Positions 45,260 through 58,338 of a DNA stretch of 64,000 nt are shown in pieces. The notes beneath the pieces were generated by a model. The model saw nothing but the letters and a program-made list of their open reading frames with translations, was not told the origin of the DNA and ran no database searches. Each line of letters starts with the position of its first letter. Position 1 is the stretch's first letter. Both the position numbers and the translations under genes were made by a program. The stretch is from Mikania micrantha (taxonomy: Eukaryota; Streptophyta; Magnoliopsida; Asterales; Asteraceae): the NCBI GenBank assembly GCA_009363875.1, contig CM018686.1, forward strand, positions 2,046,001 through 2,110,000. Reading direction: 5' to 3'.

Positions 45260-46297
45260 AAATGTCACATCAAAAACTTATCTCACTAAATGACACCACG
45301 TGTACATCCTAAGCCTGCAAAATTCTTGCGCACTATGTATAAATGCCCTATAAATACTCAGTTCTTAATGCAACATGAAATCACAACATACACAAAATAT
45401 ATTCATGTTTAGAAAGATATATAAGCTTCGGATATTAGGAGGTGTTGTTCAGTCTAGATTGTCAACCAACTATCTCAAGATGAATACATTTATTATTTTT
45501 AAACTAATCAAACTATTTTGTTGTTTTAAAAATTAGCATACAAATTATTATATGTTTAAGAGTATAGGGAAATCTATAAGAAGCTATCAGGATATAATAT
45601 ATACGTATAATTAGATCAAATAATACACGCATGATGATTATGATCTAGTGGGTCTGGCATAAATAAATTAATAGACCAGAGGCGTAAAATACTTAAAGAC
45701 ACCGATAGTAGTGTATCTTAAAGTTGCGGTTCTATTTGAATAATTATGACAGTGTATACGATAGTTATTCTGAATGTTTATATTACTAATTCCAACTACG
45801 CTTAGACGGTATTAATATGTTGTGTGTTTAAAATAATTTGTGTCATATAACCGTTATTCACTAGCTTAATCGCTGACATATTGTTTTTAAAATTTTCAGG
45901 TAAAGAATAAAATTTATGTTAGGCACAGGTGCATGGTGAAAGGATATATATATAGACTCCCTAGGCATAAGATACCTTGTGGCTTAAAAGTGCTGAAGAA
46001 TAAATGCTGAAGGGATAAATCGACTCCTCATGCCTAAAAATTATCATTCTTTTATCCCGTGTAACCCTGACTATAGTCAGGAGATTTTGATATAAAGTTT
46101 GGTAAAAAAACTTTATAATAATAATAATACTAATTTTATATCCTCGAATATATGCAAATTTTATAGTTTCTAAATAATTGCCTATATATAATTGAGACTA
46201 ATAAAATTCTGCTAAATAAAAATGTTTAAAAAATAACTAGATGATACTATCAAGTTACCAACACGTCACCACCCAAGGAGTAATCAAGGGTGTGACA
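45260..46297 (+). repeat. 5' LTR (3' part) of element F
   Basis: It ends AAGGGTGTGACA at 46297 right before a primer site. TATAAATA boxes occur near 45338-45356. The beginning of this LTR is obscured by E' and the remnant at 42539. Confidence 0.5.
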
Positions 46298-46300
46298 GGT

Positions 46301-46314
46301 TGGCATCAGACCCA
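46301..46314 (+). promoter_or_regulatory. Degenerate primer binding site of element F
   Basis: TGGCATCAGACCCA, two mismatches from TGGTATCAGAGCCA, three bases after the LTR end. Confidence 0.65.
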
Positions 46315-46430
46315 CTGGTTTAGTGAACTAGATGATTTTTGGTAGAACGAGTGTGTAGAGTTTAACCCAAGATAGAATTAATAAAATATGTATTATCGTA
46401 TTAGCATTAGGTATATGTTCATCTATTGTC

Positions 46431-47473
46431 TTGCAGATGTCTGACAATGATATCCCATATGCTCAAGTAGTAAATGAGAAACATTATCTTAATTATCTAA
46501 ACCCACAAGTAATAAATGTCATACAAAATCTTAATATGAATGAACGTGACCTTTACTTCGGCATAAGCGATCTGAATGAAAGTAACGGGATCAATAATCA
46601 AGCTTCAACAATGGAATATGAGAGTGTGTTAAGATTAGCTGGAAACAATAAAGATTCTATATTCAACTGTTGGGTTTTTAAGACACCTTCGCCTCAAACT
46701 GTCTTTCCAACAACAATACATGCCACCCAATCAAGTCTACTCCACTCAAGACCTCTTTAGCACATCATTTGCTACAGAAAAAAGAGAGAGTTAGCACAAG
46801 AAGTTGAAAATGAAGTTCTCATGAAAAGTCTTCTTGGTATCATGTGCATAACGATGAATATACAAGCCAAGAATACGCTGCTAATTATGACGTATCTTGG
46901 CCTACCAACTCTGTGTACCATGACTTAATGACGGCAAGGAGAGATCCCCGCCTCAGTACGGACATTCGAACATGTACCCTAGTAATATGGAAGAATACTT
47001 GGATCGTACTATACACAAAGCAAATGATCTTACAAGCATACTGGTCAAAAGCATGGAGAAAGAATTAATTATGGGAGAAGAAATGACGGGAATCGTTGAG
47101 CGGATGAAGACACTCGTAGAGTATCTGAAGTATTATTAAATAGGATAGTTATATAATATGTGTGACTTTTTATAATATTATGTAATTTTATTTCTAGAAT
47201 TTTAATGTACGTCGTATTGTACCGTTTTCCGCGTGGTATAATATTAAAAGACGTTTTGTTAAATCTACATTTCAGAATGTCATACCATAATATCCTACAA
47301 CCTAAAGATGTTAGAGGCAAGAAGAGAAATATAAACGAGGTAGGAAATACTGAGCAACAAATTATCAATAAGAACGGGGTAAAACAAATGGAGGAAGAAG
47401 GCATCATAGAAGCAATTCCAAAACTATTAGATGCGCTTGAACTAAGCAAGAAAGATAAAAAGTTGCATAAGGA
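46431..47473 (+). pseudogene. 5' coding remnants of element F
   Basis: A frame starting at 46431 or 46437 (MSDNDIPYAQVVNEKHYLN...) runs to 46760, in the pre-gag position seen in E and C. It then breaks up; further open pieces lie at 46844-47068. A second Met at 47278 opens MSYHNILQPKDVRGKKRN..., possibly gag, and is interrupted at 47474 by element C. No domain is recognised, so both names rest on position. Confidence 0.45.
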
Positions 47474-49529
47474 TGTGACAGTTGCGTACGAAGAATTCGG
47501 CATTAATGACGTGAGCACATTTGGTCGTGCTTGAAATCCACGAGGATTTAGTAACTTTTGTTATTGGGGATTGATAGTATGTGAAAAATGATGAACGTGG
47601 GCGAAAACCGCGCGCAAAACGGAGTTCGTATGCTCCCGGAATCGCGAAACGAAGTTTAAAAGCAAAATGGTGACGCAGATGACGTGGGGCGGTACGCCCC
47701 ACCCCAGCTCTCCAGATGGGGTGATGCGCCCCAGACCTTAAGTCGGCAAAAATGCCTTAAATCGATCAGATTTCATGGGAAACTTCAAAAAAACGTATTT
47801 TCTTCACTTTGGTCGACTTCCAGACGAGAGAAACTCACTCTTAAGCTACCAAACTTCAAATTTAAGCCATTTGAAGTCATAAATCTCACCAAGGATCGTG
47901 TTTTCAAGCCCTGATCGTTGTTTTAACCACAGAAATTTGTCAGAACAGGTAACGGTTCGTTTTAACCTTCTAGTTTGATTTTGATTGATTAGATCTTGAT
48001 TTTGAACGTAATGAGATAGTTAGGATTGTTTATTATTGCCTAGATGATGGCTAGGATTGATTATAAATGAAGAACACGAAGTTCTAACGGTTAAATCCTT
48101 GTTTTGATCCGTTGTAATGCCCAATTTACATGAAATCATACCCATGATTATAATGGTTTAAACCATTTGATTGTAACAATGTAGGTGATTAGTTTGATTA
48201 ATCTTTGAAATGCAAAGGTTAAATCTAAGCGTTTCAAACTAATCACAATCATTAACATACTCATTGGAATGATTATCTGATGTTTGTGATAACAGTCAGA
48301 TTAGTATGTTAAATCTGGTTATTTCACCTATTTTGATGCTACATTGTGATATTTCATGATATTTGGGTAATCAATAATAAGGATTAATCACTCCTAAGCC
48401 ATTAAATCATCTAGAAACTGTTTTAGCATTATAATCAACAACATTAACTATTTGGTTAATCTGAGATTATTCTGATTAATCTAGAGTGTCATCAACTTTG
48501 TGTTAGGAATCTAATGCAATGTAGGTTCCTACATTATCATACATTGTATGATATGACATTAAATTAATTAATTATATAATTAATATCGAGTTGATGATTT
48601 ACTAAGCAATGTCTTTGACATTGAACGTTCAGAAGGATCTAATCAGTAAACTAGAACATAAATAACTTATTAAATATAACTAAATGCAGAATCATCTCTG
48701 TACTATCAATGATACTCTGCTACCCTTATATCATCAGGTGAGTTTCGTACAACCCCTTTTATTTTTAATCTTTTATAAACATCGGGGAAACTCTGCAAAC
48801 TGTTGTCTGAACATATGATATGCATCAATGATATCTGTGTGATTTCATGTGATTTTGTGGGATTTCATGGGATTTTGCATGTAGACTGAACTCTATCATG
48901 GAACTGAAAGTCCTCATTTTTGAACTGTATCTAGTGAACCCATGTGTGGCCGAGCAGAAAACATTGATAGTACTATTGGTTGACACCCCATTCGCTGGGA
49001 GGGTTGCATATCCCCTTGTGTGAATGTTTGTTATCTGTTTCCTGAACTTCTTAATGGTGTGATAGACATTAAGATAAGGAGGCACTAAGATATGTACCGA
49101 CGGGTAATATCTTGAGACAGACTAGACGTCCGAAAGGAACTAGATACAGGTCCCATGGTTATCCGGAACTGAACTTTTGAGAACGTGCTTATCATATCAT
49201 ATTGTTTTAAAATGAACTGTCGATCTCACCAGCTTTGTGCTGACGTTTCAAATTTAAATCTTTTTGCAGGAAGACAGTGACACTCGGTGAGGCAGCACTT
49301 CAAACACTAGTAATTAAATAAGTCAGTTGTGTAATAAACTTAGTTGTAAATTATGATACTGATTGTAATGACGAAACCCTGTATTGTATTTATTTTAAGT
49401 TAATCTGTGTGCTTATGATATCGGTTCAAGTAAGTCACCCCTCACCTCGGAGACATCACCACTATGCTTCCGCAACCGGTTCGGTGACGTCAGACCAGAC
49501 ACGAGGTGACGAGAGGTGGGGGTGTGACA
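47474..49529 (+). repeat. 5' LTR of element C (2056 bp)
   Basis: TGTGACAGTTGCGTACGAAG...GGGGGTGTGACA. It differs from the second LTR by about ten substitutions and a 5-bp indel (near 48708), about 0.5 percent. It contains GGGGCGGTACGCCCC (47686-47700), the shared palindrome. Confidence 0.92.
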
Positions 49530-49532
49530 GGG

Positions 49533-49546
49533 TGGTATCAGAGCCA
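49533..49546 (+). promoter_or_regulatory. Primer binding site of element C
   Basis: TGGTATCAGAGCCA, perfect match to initiator-Met tRNA. A second copy lies at 58342-58355 after LTR2. Confidence 0.93.
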
Positions 49547-49881
49547 CAGGTTATAGAGAATTAGGTTGACTTAGAGACCTAGACTATAACCATAGGCTCG
49601 AATAGTGACACAGAGAGCACCGACACATTAATATTGAACAAAACTTGTTTTGAATTAAGCCAGGATAATCAGGTGGTACAAATTCCAGTTATGAGTGGCC
49701 AGTATAACTGAAATTTGCAACACGTGTACATTCTAGTTTGATTTAATTCAAGCAAAACACTAACAATAGTAATGACGAATAGTTGCGTTAAGATAGGAGG
49801 ACGTCTCATATCATGTTTATGTTGAATATTTTATTCAATATTTATTCATCTTACTGATCTGAGAATTCTGTTTATACAGCG

Positions 49882-50670
49882 ATGGCAGACCAAGGAGAGA
49901 GATATATATATCAGAGGTTTCCATATGTCATTCTGGATGATACTCCCAGTTCCAGTTCTGGATCTGACTCAGATCCTTCGGAGGCTGTGTCATTAGCATC
50001 ACATGCATCTGCAGTGCCTCCCATACCACCACTACCTGAGCCAGTACCGGTGCCGCCACCACCACCAGCACTTCCTATTATACCTAGTCCTCCTTACTCA
50101 CCTCCGGCTGAACCAGTTGCTGATCAGAGACAGAGTATTACACCTCCTAGAGTACCCGCTTGGGACGGGTTGCGGCGTATGCGGGGTCAAGCCCGCAAAA
50201 CTACAGGATTGCCTCCGAGATGACAAATGGCTCCCCGAGATGAGCCACCGACTATACATGAGGTGGGAGAATCCTCCCACCAGACTGAGTTGAGGGCGCA
50301 GGTACAGCAGATTTCTCAGGATTTACAGGCTTTGAGACAGGATGTATCTCACCACCATACTCTTCTGGAGGATACCCGCACCACTGTTCTAGAGATTCTC
50401 ACTTCTCATCTGACCCTTATGGAGCAAGTGAATGTCTTAGGTGCTAATACTCAGGCTTGGAGAACGATGATGGAGGAGCGACTTCGGAGGACCTGGCGAC
50501 AGGCGTTGGTAGTTACTTTTTGGCAAGAAGTAGCATTGTGGAGTGAGAGATGGGTGCATTTGAGGCAGTTAGTGAGCACCATGAGTTTAGAGGCTCGGTT
50601 GATGATGATAGTTATAGTGATGGTTGCTATAGCTATAGTGATTTCCTGCTTACCGTTCTTTATACGGTAA
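49882..50670 (+). pseudogene. Pre-gag reading frame of element C, broken by a stop
   Basis: ATG at 49882 opens MADQGERYIYQRFPYVILDD and a Pro-rich region (VPVPPPPPALPIIPSPP). An in-frame TGA at 50221-50223 interrupts it, and the same frame continues to 50670 through a coiled coil (RAQVQQISQDLQALRQDVSH) to a hydrophobic, probably shifted end. The position equals that of 16256-17008 in E, and both have a central coiled coil, but the sequences are otherwise not clearly alike. Function unknown. Confidence 0.65.
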
Positions 50671-51472
50671 ACGATGAGGGATGTTTATGTTGGTTGTTAT
50701 TGTATAGTCGGATAGGTTGTGAGTATGTGATGCATAGGGAAATTTTGTTTGTAAAATAGATTCCCGATAGTTAGTATGGATGAATCGGTTCTGATAGTTC
50801 TTGTATTATAACCTTGTGATGTATGAAATTATGGTACTGTAATAATATGGGTGTTTTGTATATCTGTCTGTATAATGAGCTATGTGTGTGAACTATAATT
50901 AATTTTTCTGTGTGAGAACATAACCATATGCGAACGAACTAAAATGTGAACATGTTGAACTAAAATATATATTTCGCTGAAATACAGTACGGGAGCAATA
51001 CTGTATGCGAATATATCGAACTAAAATATATATTTTGCTGGAATACAGTACGGGAGCAATACTGTATGCAAATATATCTGTAACTAAAGTACAGTACGAG
51101 AGCCATACTGTACGAGAACATGTCTATGGTCTGTATGAGAACTTAATGTATGAACTGAGAACATATTAGAGAACTTGTGTGAGAACAGGTCCTAGTTCTG
51201 TATGAACATATTTCTAAAAACATGTGTTGCAATGCAAAGAGCTGGGTAAGACTCTAACATGTTTTTGAAATAACAGGACTAAGTATAACTACGAACAATT
51301 GTGTGATCTGTGTGTAATACAAACATGTTTGGACTGAATTCATGTAGTTATACTATATTCTTTATAATCACATTTCAATATAAATTTTCAGTGTAACTGA
51401 ATATGATTGAATTTATGTGATAGAATGGGTTATATCTTTAATGTTCTTAAACTGACCTGAATTTGTCTGCTT
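50671..51472 (+). other. Spacer between pre-gag frame and gag of C
   Basis: About 800 bases rich in the phrase AATACAGTACGGGAGCAATACTGTAT and variants (50980-51115), an imperfect tandem/inverted repeat. No frame. It could be an RNA structure or simply decay. Confidence 0.45.
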
Positions 51473-52696
51473 GTGAGCAGATTAATGGCTCCTAAAAGAG
51501 GTCGACCAGCTAAGAAAGCTGCTAAGAACATTACAAACCCTGAACAAAATCAAGTCCCACCTCTGAATGTTGAATCAAATCCGGATCCGCATGTTAATCC
51601 GGAAGCGAACGTGGTTCCATCTAGGAACTTGGAAACGAATACTACTCCACCAGTGAACCCTGGAGCAGGCATTGTTCCACCTGCTGGTACAAGCGGATCT
51701 GAAACAAATGAAGCTATGATAGCTCGTATTGTGCGTGAACAACTATCTGCTTGTGGTGTTCTGACACAACACCAACCACATATCACCGCAGGTTCTAGTG
51801 GGGAACACGATCATGTTGAGCATAATGCTACTGGTGGTCACGTTGAAACTCATACCACTACCGGTACAACTACCATTATTCCTGATCCACCCCGACAGGG
51901 ATGTACTTACAAGTATTTTGCTTCCTGTAACCCTCCTACTTTTACTGGCAAAGTAGGAGCGGCTGGTCTTTTAAGGTGGATCGAGGAGATGGAAACTAAG
52001 CTCAAAATAAGTCAGTGTTTGGAGGAGCATAAGGTGTCTTATGCTGCCTGTTCTTTGAAAGACTCGGCTTTGACCTGGTGGAATGCCCAGGCCAAGACTT
52101 TGGGTGCAGCCACAGTTGACTTGATGGGCAGGAATGATTTTAAAACTCTAATTAGATCAGAGTACTGTCCCATCACTGAAATTCAAAAACTCCAGGAGGA
52201 ATTCTGGAATCACTCGATGATCGGTGCTGACTGTCTTGCTTACACCGATCGTTTTCATGAACTTACTTGTTTACTTCCCGATATGTTTCCTACGGAAGCG
52301 GCCTTGATCGAGAAGTACATTAAGGGTTTGATTCCCCAGATTCGGGGAATGGTGACTACTGCTGAACCTACAACCCTGAAACATACGATTCTTTTGACCA
52401 CTAAGCTTACCAATGAGGCGGTAAGGAGTGGTAATCTGTCTTTGAAACCTCAGACGGCTCATAGTCGTAGTGATGTCGGTACCTCGAATGTGTCAAAAGG
52501 TACCAAATGGAAGTGGTTTGGCAAAACCAAGGCGAGGGCTCCGGCTGAGATCAGTCAGAACAAACTAACGGTGAAGAACTATGGTGCAAATGTTCCTAAG
52601 AGGAAAACTTATACTGGGCAGGCGCCCAAATGCAATAAGTGTCCACTCCATCACACGGGACCATGTCCTGTTTGTCTGAACTGTAACCGAGTTTGA
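51473..52696 (+). pseudogene. gag: Gag of element C
   Basis: The first ATG is 51473; a second one at 51485 (MAPKRGRPAKKAAK) may be the real start. Residues 1-140 are low complexity. The gag domain spans about 145-290 (TFTGKVGAAGLLRWIEEMET, SALTWWNAQAKTLG, YIKGLIPQIRGMV). CNKCPLHHTGPC and CLNCNRV begin the zinc knuckle, which is cut by TGA (52694-52696) where relatives have Gly. The same frame goes on (HYAKYCN), so this is one nonsense change. Confidence 0.85.
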
Positions 52697-53572
52697 CATT
52701 ATGCTAAATATTGCAACTTTCCTGCTCAGACACCAAACCAAGCACCACGACAAACCACTCAAACCAACCGGTCATGTTACAAATGTGGAAGCCCTGATCA
52801 TCTCATACGAAACTGTCCGAACAATAACACCAATCCGGGAACTGAAGCTAGGGGGAGAGCTTTTCAGATTGGTGCGACCGAGGCGAGACATGATGCAAAT
52901 ATTGTTACTGGTACGTTCCTTCTTAATAATCTATACGCATCAGTTCTGTTTAACACAGGAGCGGATAAGAGCTTTATCTCTCCTGAATTTGCATCATTAA
53001 ATTCATTGCCTACGGTAGATCTAGAAACTCCTTATGTTATTGAACTTGCTAACGGCAAGTTGATCAAAACTAACAGTGTTATTCAAGGATGTTCCTTGAA
53101 TCTGAATGATCATCTTTTCGATATTGATTTACTTCCTATTGAGTTTGGGAGCTTTGATGTCGTTGTTGGTATGGACTGGCTTTCTAATAACCAAGCGGAA
53201 GTTGTCTGTCAAAACAAGGTGATCCGTATTCCATTACCTAACGGTAATACACTGATAGTTCAAGGAGAACGAGCTGGTAGAAAACTTGGTATCATATCTT
53301 GTATGCGAGCTCAGAAGTTCTTAAGGAAAGGCTGTTATGCTTTCCTAGCACATGTGACTGAGCACAATTCTTCACCCAAACAAATCATAGATATCCCAGT
53401 AGTCAAGGATTTTCCTGAAGTTTTTCCTGAGGACATATCAGGATTACCCCCAGTGAGACAAGTTGAATTTCGAATTGACTTAATTCCAGGTGCAGCACTG
53501 TTGCTAAAGCCCCGTATCGGCTTGCACCATCCGAAATGCAAGAACTTTCAGGTCAATTGCAAGAACTGTTAG
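52697..53572 (+). pseudogene. Zinc knuckle and dead protease of element C
   Basis: It continues the gag frame: CYKCGSPDHLIRNC (a complete knuckle), then the protease. The active site reads LFNTGAD: the catalytic Asp codon is AAC (52952-52954), where element E has LFDTGAD, so the enzyme should be inactive. FDVVVGMDWLS follows as usual. Near 53500 one base is missing (a C in a CC pair by comparison with E), and the frame runs into a stop at 53570-53572 while the true frame continues from 53536. Confidence 0.83.
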
Positions 53573-56214
53573 ACAAAGGTTTTATCAGACCTAGTTTCTC
53601 ACCCTGGGGAGCACCTATTCTTTTTGTGAAAAAGAAGGATGGTTCATTCAGGATGTGTATTGACTACAGGGAACTCAATAAACTGACAATCAAGAACCGT
53701 TATCCACTACCTCGTATCGATGATCTGTTTGATCAACTACAAGGTGCTACTTATTTTTCAAAAATCGATTTAAGATCTGGGTATCATCAGTTACGTATTC
53801 ATGATGATGACATTCCAAAAACTGCTTTCAGAACTCGATACGGACATTACGAATTTCTAGTAATGCCATTTGGTTTAACCAATGCACCAGCAGTTTTCAT
53901 GGATATGATGAATCGAGTATGTAGACCTTATCTGGATAAGTTTGTGATTGTGTTTATTGATGATATTCTTATTTATTCTTGAAATCGACAAGAACATGCT
54001 CAACACTTGAAATTAATTCTAGAACTTTTGGCACGTGAAAAATTATATGCCAAGTTCTCCAAGTGTGAGTTCTGGTTACAAGAAGTTCAATTTCTTGGTC
54101 ATGTAGTAAATCAAAACGGTATTCAAGTGGATCCCAGTAAGATTCAGGCGGTAAAACAATGGGAGACACCACGAACCCCGACTGAAATACGTCAATTCTT
54201 GGGGTTGGCAGGTTATTATCGCCGGTTTATCAAGAACTTTTCAAAGATAGCCTTGCCACTGACTACATTGACACAGAAAAATCAACCGTTTATATGGAGT
54301 TCTCAACAGGAGGAGGCGTTCCAACTGTTAAAACACAAACTCTGCAACACACCTATCTTGGCACTACCGGAAGGTACTGATAACTTCACAGTGTATTGTG
54401 ATGCTTCACGTCAAGGTCTTGGGTGTGTTCTAATGCAGAAAGATAAGGTAATTGCTTATGCTTCTCGACAACTGAAAGTACATGAGAAGAATTATACCAC
54501 ACATGATCTAGAACTTGGTGCAGTAGTGTTTGCACTCAAGATTTGGAGACATTATCTATACGGAACTAGGTGTATTATATACACTGATCACAAAAGCCTC
54601 CAACACATTCTAGATCAGAAAATGTTGAACATGCGACAGAGGCGATGGGTTGAACTGTTGAACGATTACGACTGTGAGATTCGTTATCACCCAGGCAAAG
54701 CAAATGTTGTAGCTGATGCTTTAAGTCGCAAGGAACGAGTCAAGCCTTTACGTGTGAAAGCGTTAGGTATGACTATTCAAACCAGTCTAATTCCTCAAAT
54801 CAAAGACGCTCAGCAATAAGCTTTACAAGCAACGAACTATTCTGCTGAAGGACTGAGAGGATTAGATAAGAAACTTGATACCAAAGACGATGGACTATTG
54901 TATTTCAAAGACCGAATCTGGGTTCCCCTATTCGGTAACTCTCGAACTATTATCTTGGATGAGGCGCATAAATCCAGGTATTCTATTCATCCAGGTGCTG
55001 ATAAAATGTATAAAGATCTTAAAGACTTTTAGTGGTGGCCTGGAATGAAGAAACACATAGCTGAATACGTGGATCGATGTTTAACATGTCTCAAAGTTAA
55101 GGCTGAACATCAACGACCTTCTGGGTTATTGCAACAACCTGAGATTCCCATGTGGAAATGGGATCAGATCTCTATGGATTTCATTACTAAATTACCCATA
55201 ACATCACGTAATCATGACTCTATATGGGTTATCGTTGATCGCCTTACTAAATCTGCGCATTTCTTACCCATCCGAGAAGATTATTCTATGGATCGACTAG
55301 CTAAACTCTATGTTAATGAAATTGTATCTCGACATGAAGTACCGATCTCTATCATTTCTGATAGAGATAGTCGATTTATGTCTCGATTTTGGCAAACTCT
55401 TCAGAATGCACTGGGCACGCAAATCAATATGAGCACAGCTTATCATCCACAAACTGACGGGCAGACTGAACGAACAAATCAAACTCTTGAAGACATGCTC
55501 AGAAGCTGTGTGATTGATTTTGGAGGTAGCTGGGATGTTCATCTTCCACTTGTTGAATTCTCATACAATAACAGCTACCATACCAGTATTCAATGCGCTC
55601 CATTCGAAGCACTTTATGGACGCAAATGTAGATCACCTATCTGTTGGTCAGAGGTAGGTGAAAGTCAAATCATCGGCCCAGAATTCATTCAGGAAACAAC
55701 TGACAAGATCGCACTCATTCAGGAACGAATTAAAGCTGCTCGTGATCGTCAAAAGAGTTATGCTGATAATCGCCGTAGACCACTCGAATTCCAAGTAGGT
55801 GATCGGGTAATGTTGAAAGTGTCACCTTGGAAAGGCATTTTCAGATTCAGAAAGCGAGGTAAACTTTCACCAAGATTTGTAGGGCCATTTAAAATTCTTG
55901 AACGAATTGGACCAGTAGCCTACAGACTTGAATTACCCCTTGAACTCAGTAATATTCACGATGTCTTTCATGTGTCTAATCTGAAGAAATGCTTAACTGA
56001 TGAATCATTGATCGTACCTCTAGAAGAGATTCATGTTGATGAAAAACTTCAGTTCAGTGAAGAACCAGTAGAGGTAATGGATCGAGAAACGAAAGTGTTA
56101 AAACGTAGTCGCATACCGATTGTTAAAGTGCGATGGAACTCGCAATGTGGACCCGAATATACGTGGGAACGTGAAGATCAAATGAAAGAAAAGTACCCAC
56201 ATGTATTCTCATAA
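53536..56214 (+). pseudogene. pol: Reverse transcriptase, RNase H, integrase of element C
   Basis: One frame broken by TGA (53980-53982), TAA (54817-54819) and TAG (55030-55032). Reverse transcriptase has SPWGAPILFVKKKDG, MPFGLTNAPAVF and FIDDILIYS. RNase H has VYCDASRQGLG, HDLELGAVVFALK and TDHKSLQH. Integrase has the HHCC region, MDFITKLP, SDRDSRF and TDGQTERTNQ (the D, D, E residues). The C-terminus (PVEVMDRETKVLKRSRIPIV, CGPEYTWE, KYPHVF) is chromodomain-like. Enzyme residues are otherwise kept. No integrity of the polyprotein is possible, so transposition must have used enzymes from another copy. Confidence 0.9.
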
Positions 56215-56265
56215 ACGATTGTCATAATGTAAGTCTTCACTAAATTTCGGGACAAAATTCCTCTA

Positions 56266-56277
56266 ACAGGAGGAGAC
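56266..56277 (+). promoter_or_regulatory. Polypurine tract of element C
   Basis: ACAGGAGGAGAC directly before LTR2. Confidence 0.75.
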
Positions 56278-58338
56278 TGTGACAGTTGCGTACGAAGAAT
56301 TCGGCATTAATGACGTGAGCACATTTGGTCGTGCTTGAAATCCACGAGGATTTAGTAACTTTTGTTATTGGGGATTGATAGTATGTGAAAAATGATGAAC
56401 GTGGGCGAAAACCGCGCGCAAAACGGAGTTCGTATGCTCCCGGAATCGCGAAACGAAGTTTAAAAGCAAAATGGTGACGCAGATGACGTGGGGCGGTACG
56501 CCCCACCCCAGCTCTCCAGATGGGGCGATGCGCCCCAGACCTTAAGTCGGCAAAAATGCCTTAAATCGATCAGATTTCATGGGGAACTTCAAAAAAACGT
56601 ATTTTCTTCACTTTGGTCGACTTCCAGACGAGAGAAACTCACTCTTAAGCTACCAAACTTCAAATTTAAGCCATTTGAAGTCATAAATCTCACCAAGGAT
56701 CGTGTTTTCAAGCCCTGATCGTTGTTTTAACCACAGAAATTCGTCAGAACAGGTAACGGTTCATTTTAACCTTCTAGTTTGATTTTGATTGATTAGATCT
56801 TGATTTTGAACGTAATGAGATAGTTAGGATTGTTTATTATTGCCTAGATGATGGCTAGGATTGATTATAAATGAAGAACACGAAGTTCTAACGGTTAAAT
56901 CCTTGTTTTGATCCGTTGTAATGCCCAATTTACATGAAATCATACCCATGATTATAATGGTTTAAACCATTTGATTGTAACAATGTAGGTGATTAGTTTG
57001 ATTAATCTTTGAAATGCAAAGGTTAAATCTAAGCGTTTCAAACTAATCACAATCATTAACATACTCATTGGAATGATTATCTGATGTTTGTGATAACAGT
57101 CAGATTAGTATGTTAAATCTGGTTATTTCACCTATTTTGATGCTACATTGTGATATTTCATGATATTTGGGTAATCAATAATAAGGATTAATCACTCCTA
57201 AGCCATTAAATCATCTAGAAACTGTTTTAGCATTATAATCAACAACATTAACTATTTGGTTAATCTGAGATTATTCTGATTAATCTAGAGTGTCATCAAC
57301 TTTGTGTTAGGAATCTAATGCAATGTAGGTTCCTACATTATCATACATTGTATGATATGACATTAAATTAATTAATTATATAATTAATATCGAGTTGATG
57401 ATTTACTAAGCAATGTCTTTGACATTGAACGTTCAGAAGGATCTAATCAGTAAACAAGAACATAAATAACTTATTAAATATAACTAAATGCAGAATCATC
57501 TCTGTACTATCAATTTGGTGATACTCTGCTACCCTTATATCATCAGGTGAGTTTCGTACAACCCCTTTTATTTTTAATCTTTTATAAACACCGGGGAAAC
57601 TCTGCAAACTGTTGTCTGAACATATGATATGCATCAATGATATCTGTGTGATTTCATGTGATTTTGTGGGATTTCATGGGATTTTGCCTGTAGACTGAAC
57701 TCTATCATGGAACTGAAAGTCCTCATTTTTGAACTGTATCTAGTGAACGCATGTGTGGCCGAGCAGAAAACATTGATAGTACTATTGGTTGACACCCCAT
57801 TCGCTGGGAGGGTTGCATATCCCCTTGTGTGAATGTTTGTTATCTGTTTCCTGAACTTCTTAATGGTGTGATAGACATTAAGATAATGAGGCACTAAGAT
57901 ATGTACCGACGGGTAATATCTTGAGACAGACTAGACGTCCGAAAGGAACTAGATACAGGTCCCATGGTTATCCGGAACTGAACTTTTGAGAACGTGCTTA
58001 TCATATCATATTGTTTTAAAATGAACTGTCGATCTCACCAGCTTTGTGCTGACGTTTCAAATTTAAATCTTTTTGCTGGAAGACAGTGACACTCGGTGAG
58101 GCAGCACTTCAAACACTAGTAATTAAATAAGTCAGTTGTGTAATAAACTTAGTTGTAAATTATGATACTGATTGTAATGACGAAACCCTGTATTGTATTT
58201 ATTTTAAGTTAATCTGTGTGCTTATGATATCGGTTCAAGTAAGTCACCCCTCACCTCGGAGACATCACCACTATGCTTCCGCAACCGGTTCGGTGACGTC
58301 AGACCAGACACGAGGTGACGAGAGGTGGGGGTGTGACA
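56278..58338 (+). repeat. Second LTR of element C (2061 bp)
   Basis: TGTGACAGTTGCG...GGGGTGTGACA, nearly identical to 47474-49529. Carries the GCGGTACGC palindrome at 56490-56504. Confidence 0.92.

Noticed and set aside
47684..47914. 76-codon frame repeated at 56488-56718
   Set aside because: Same reason: LTR copies of element C. It crosses the palindromic motif and promoter region.
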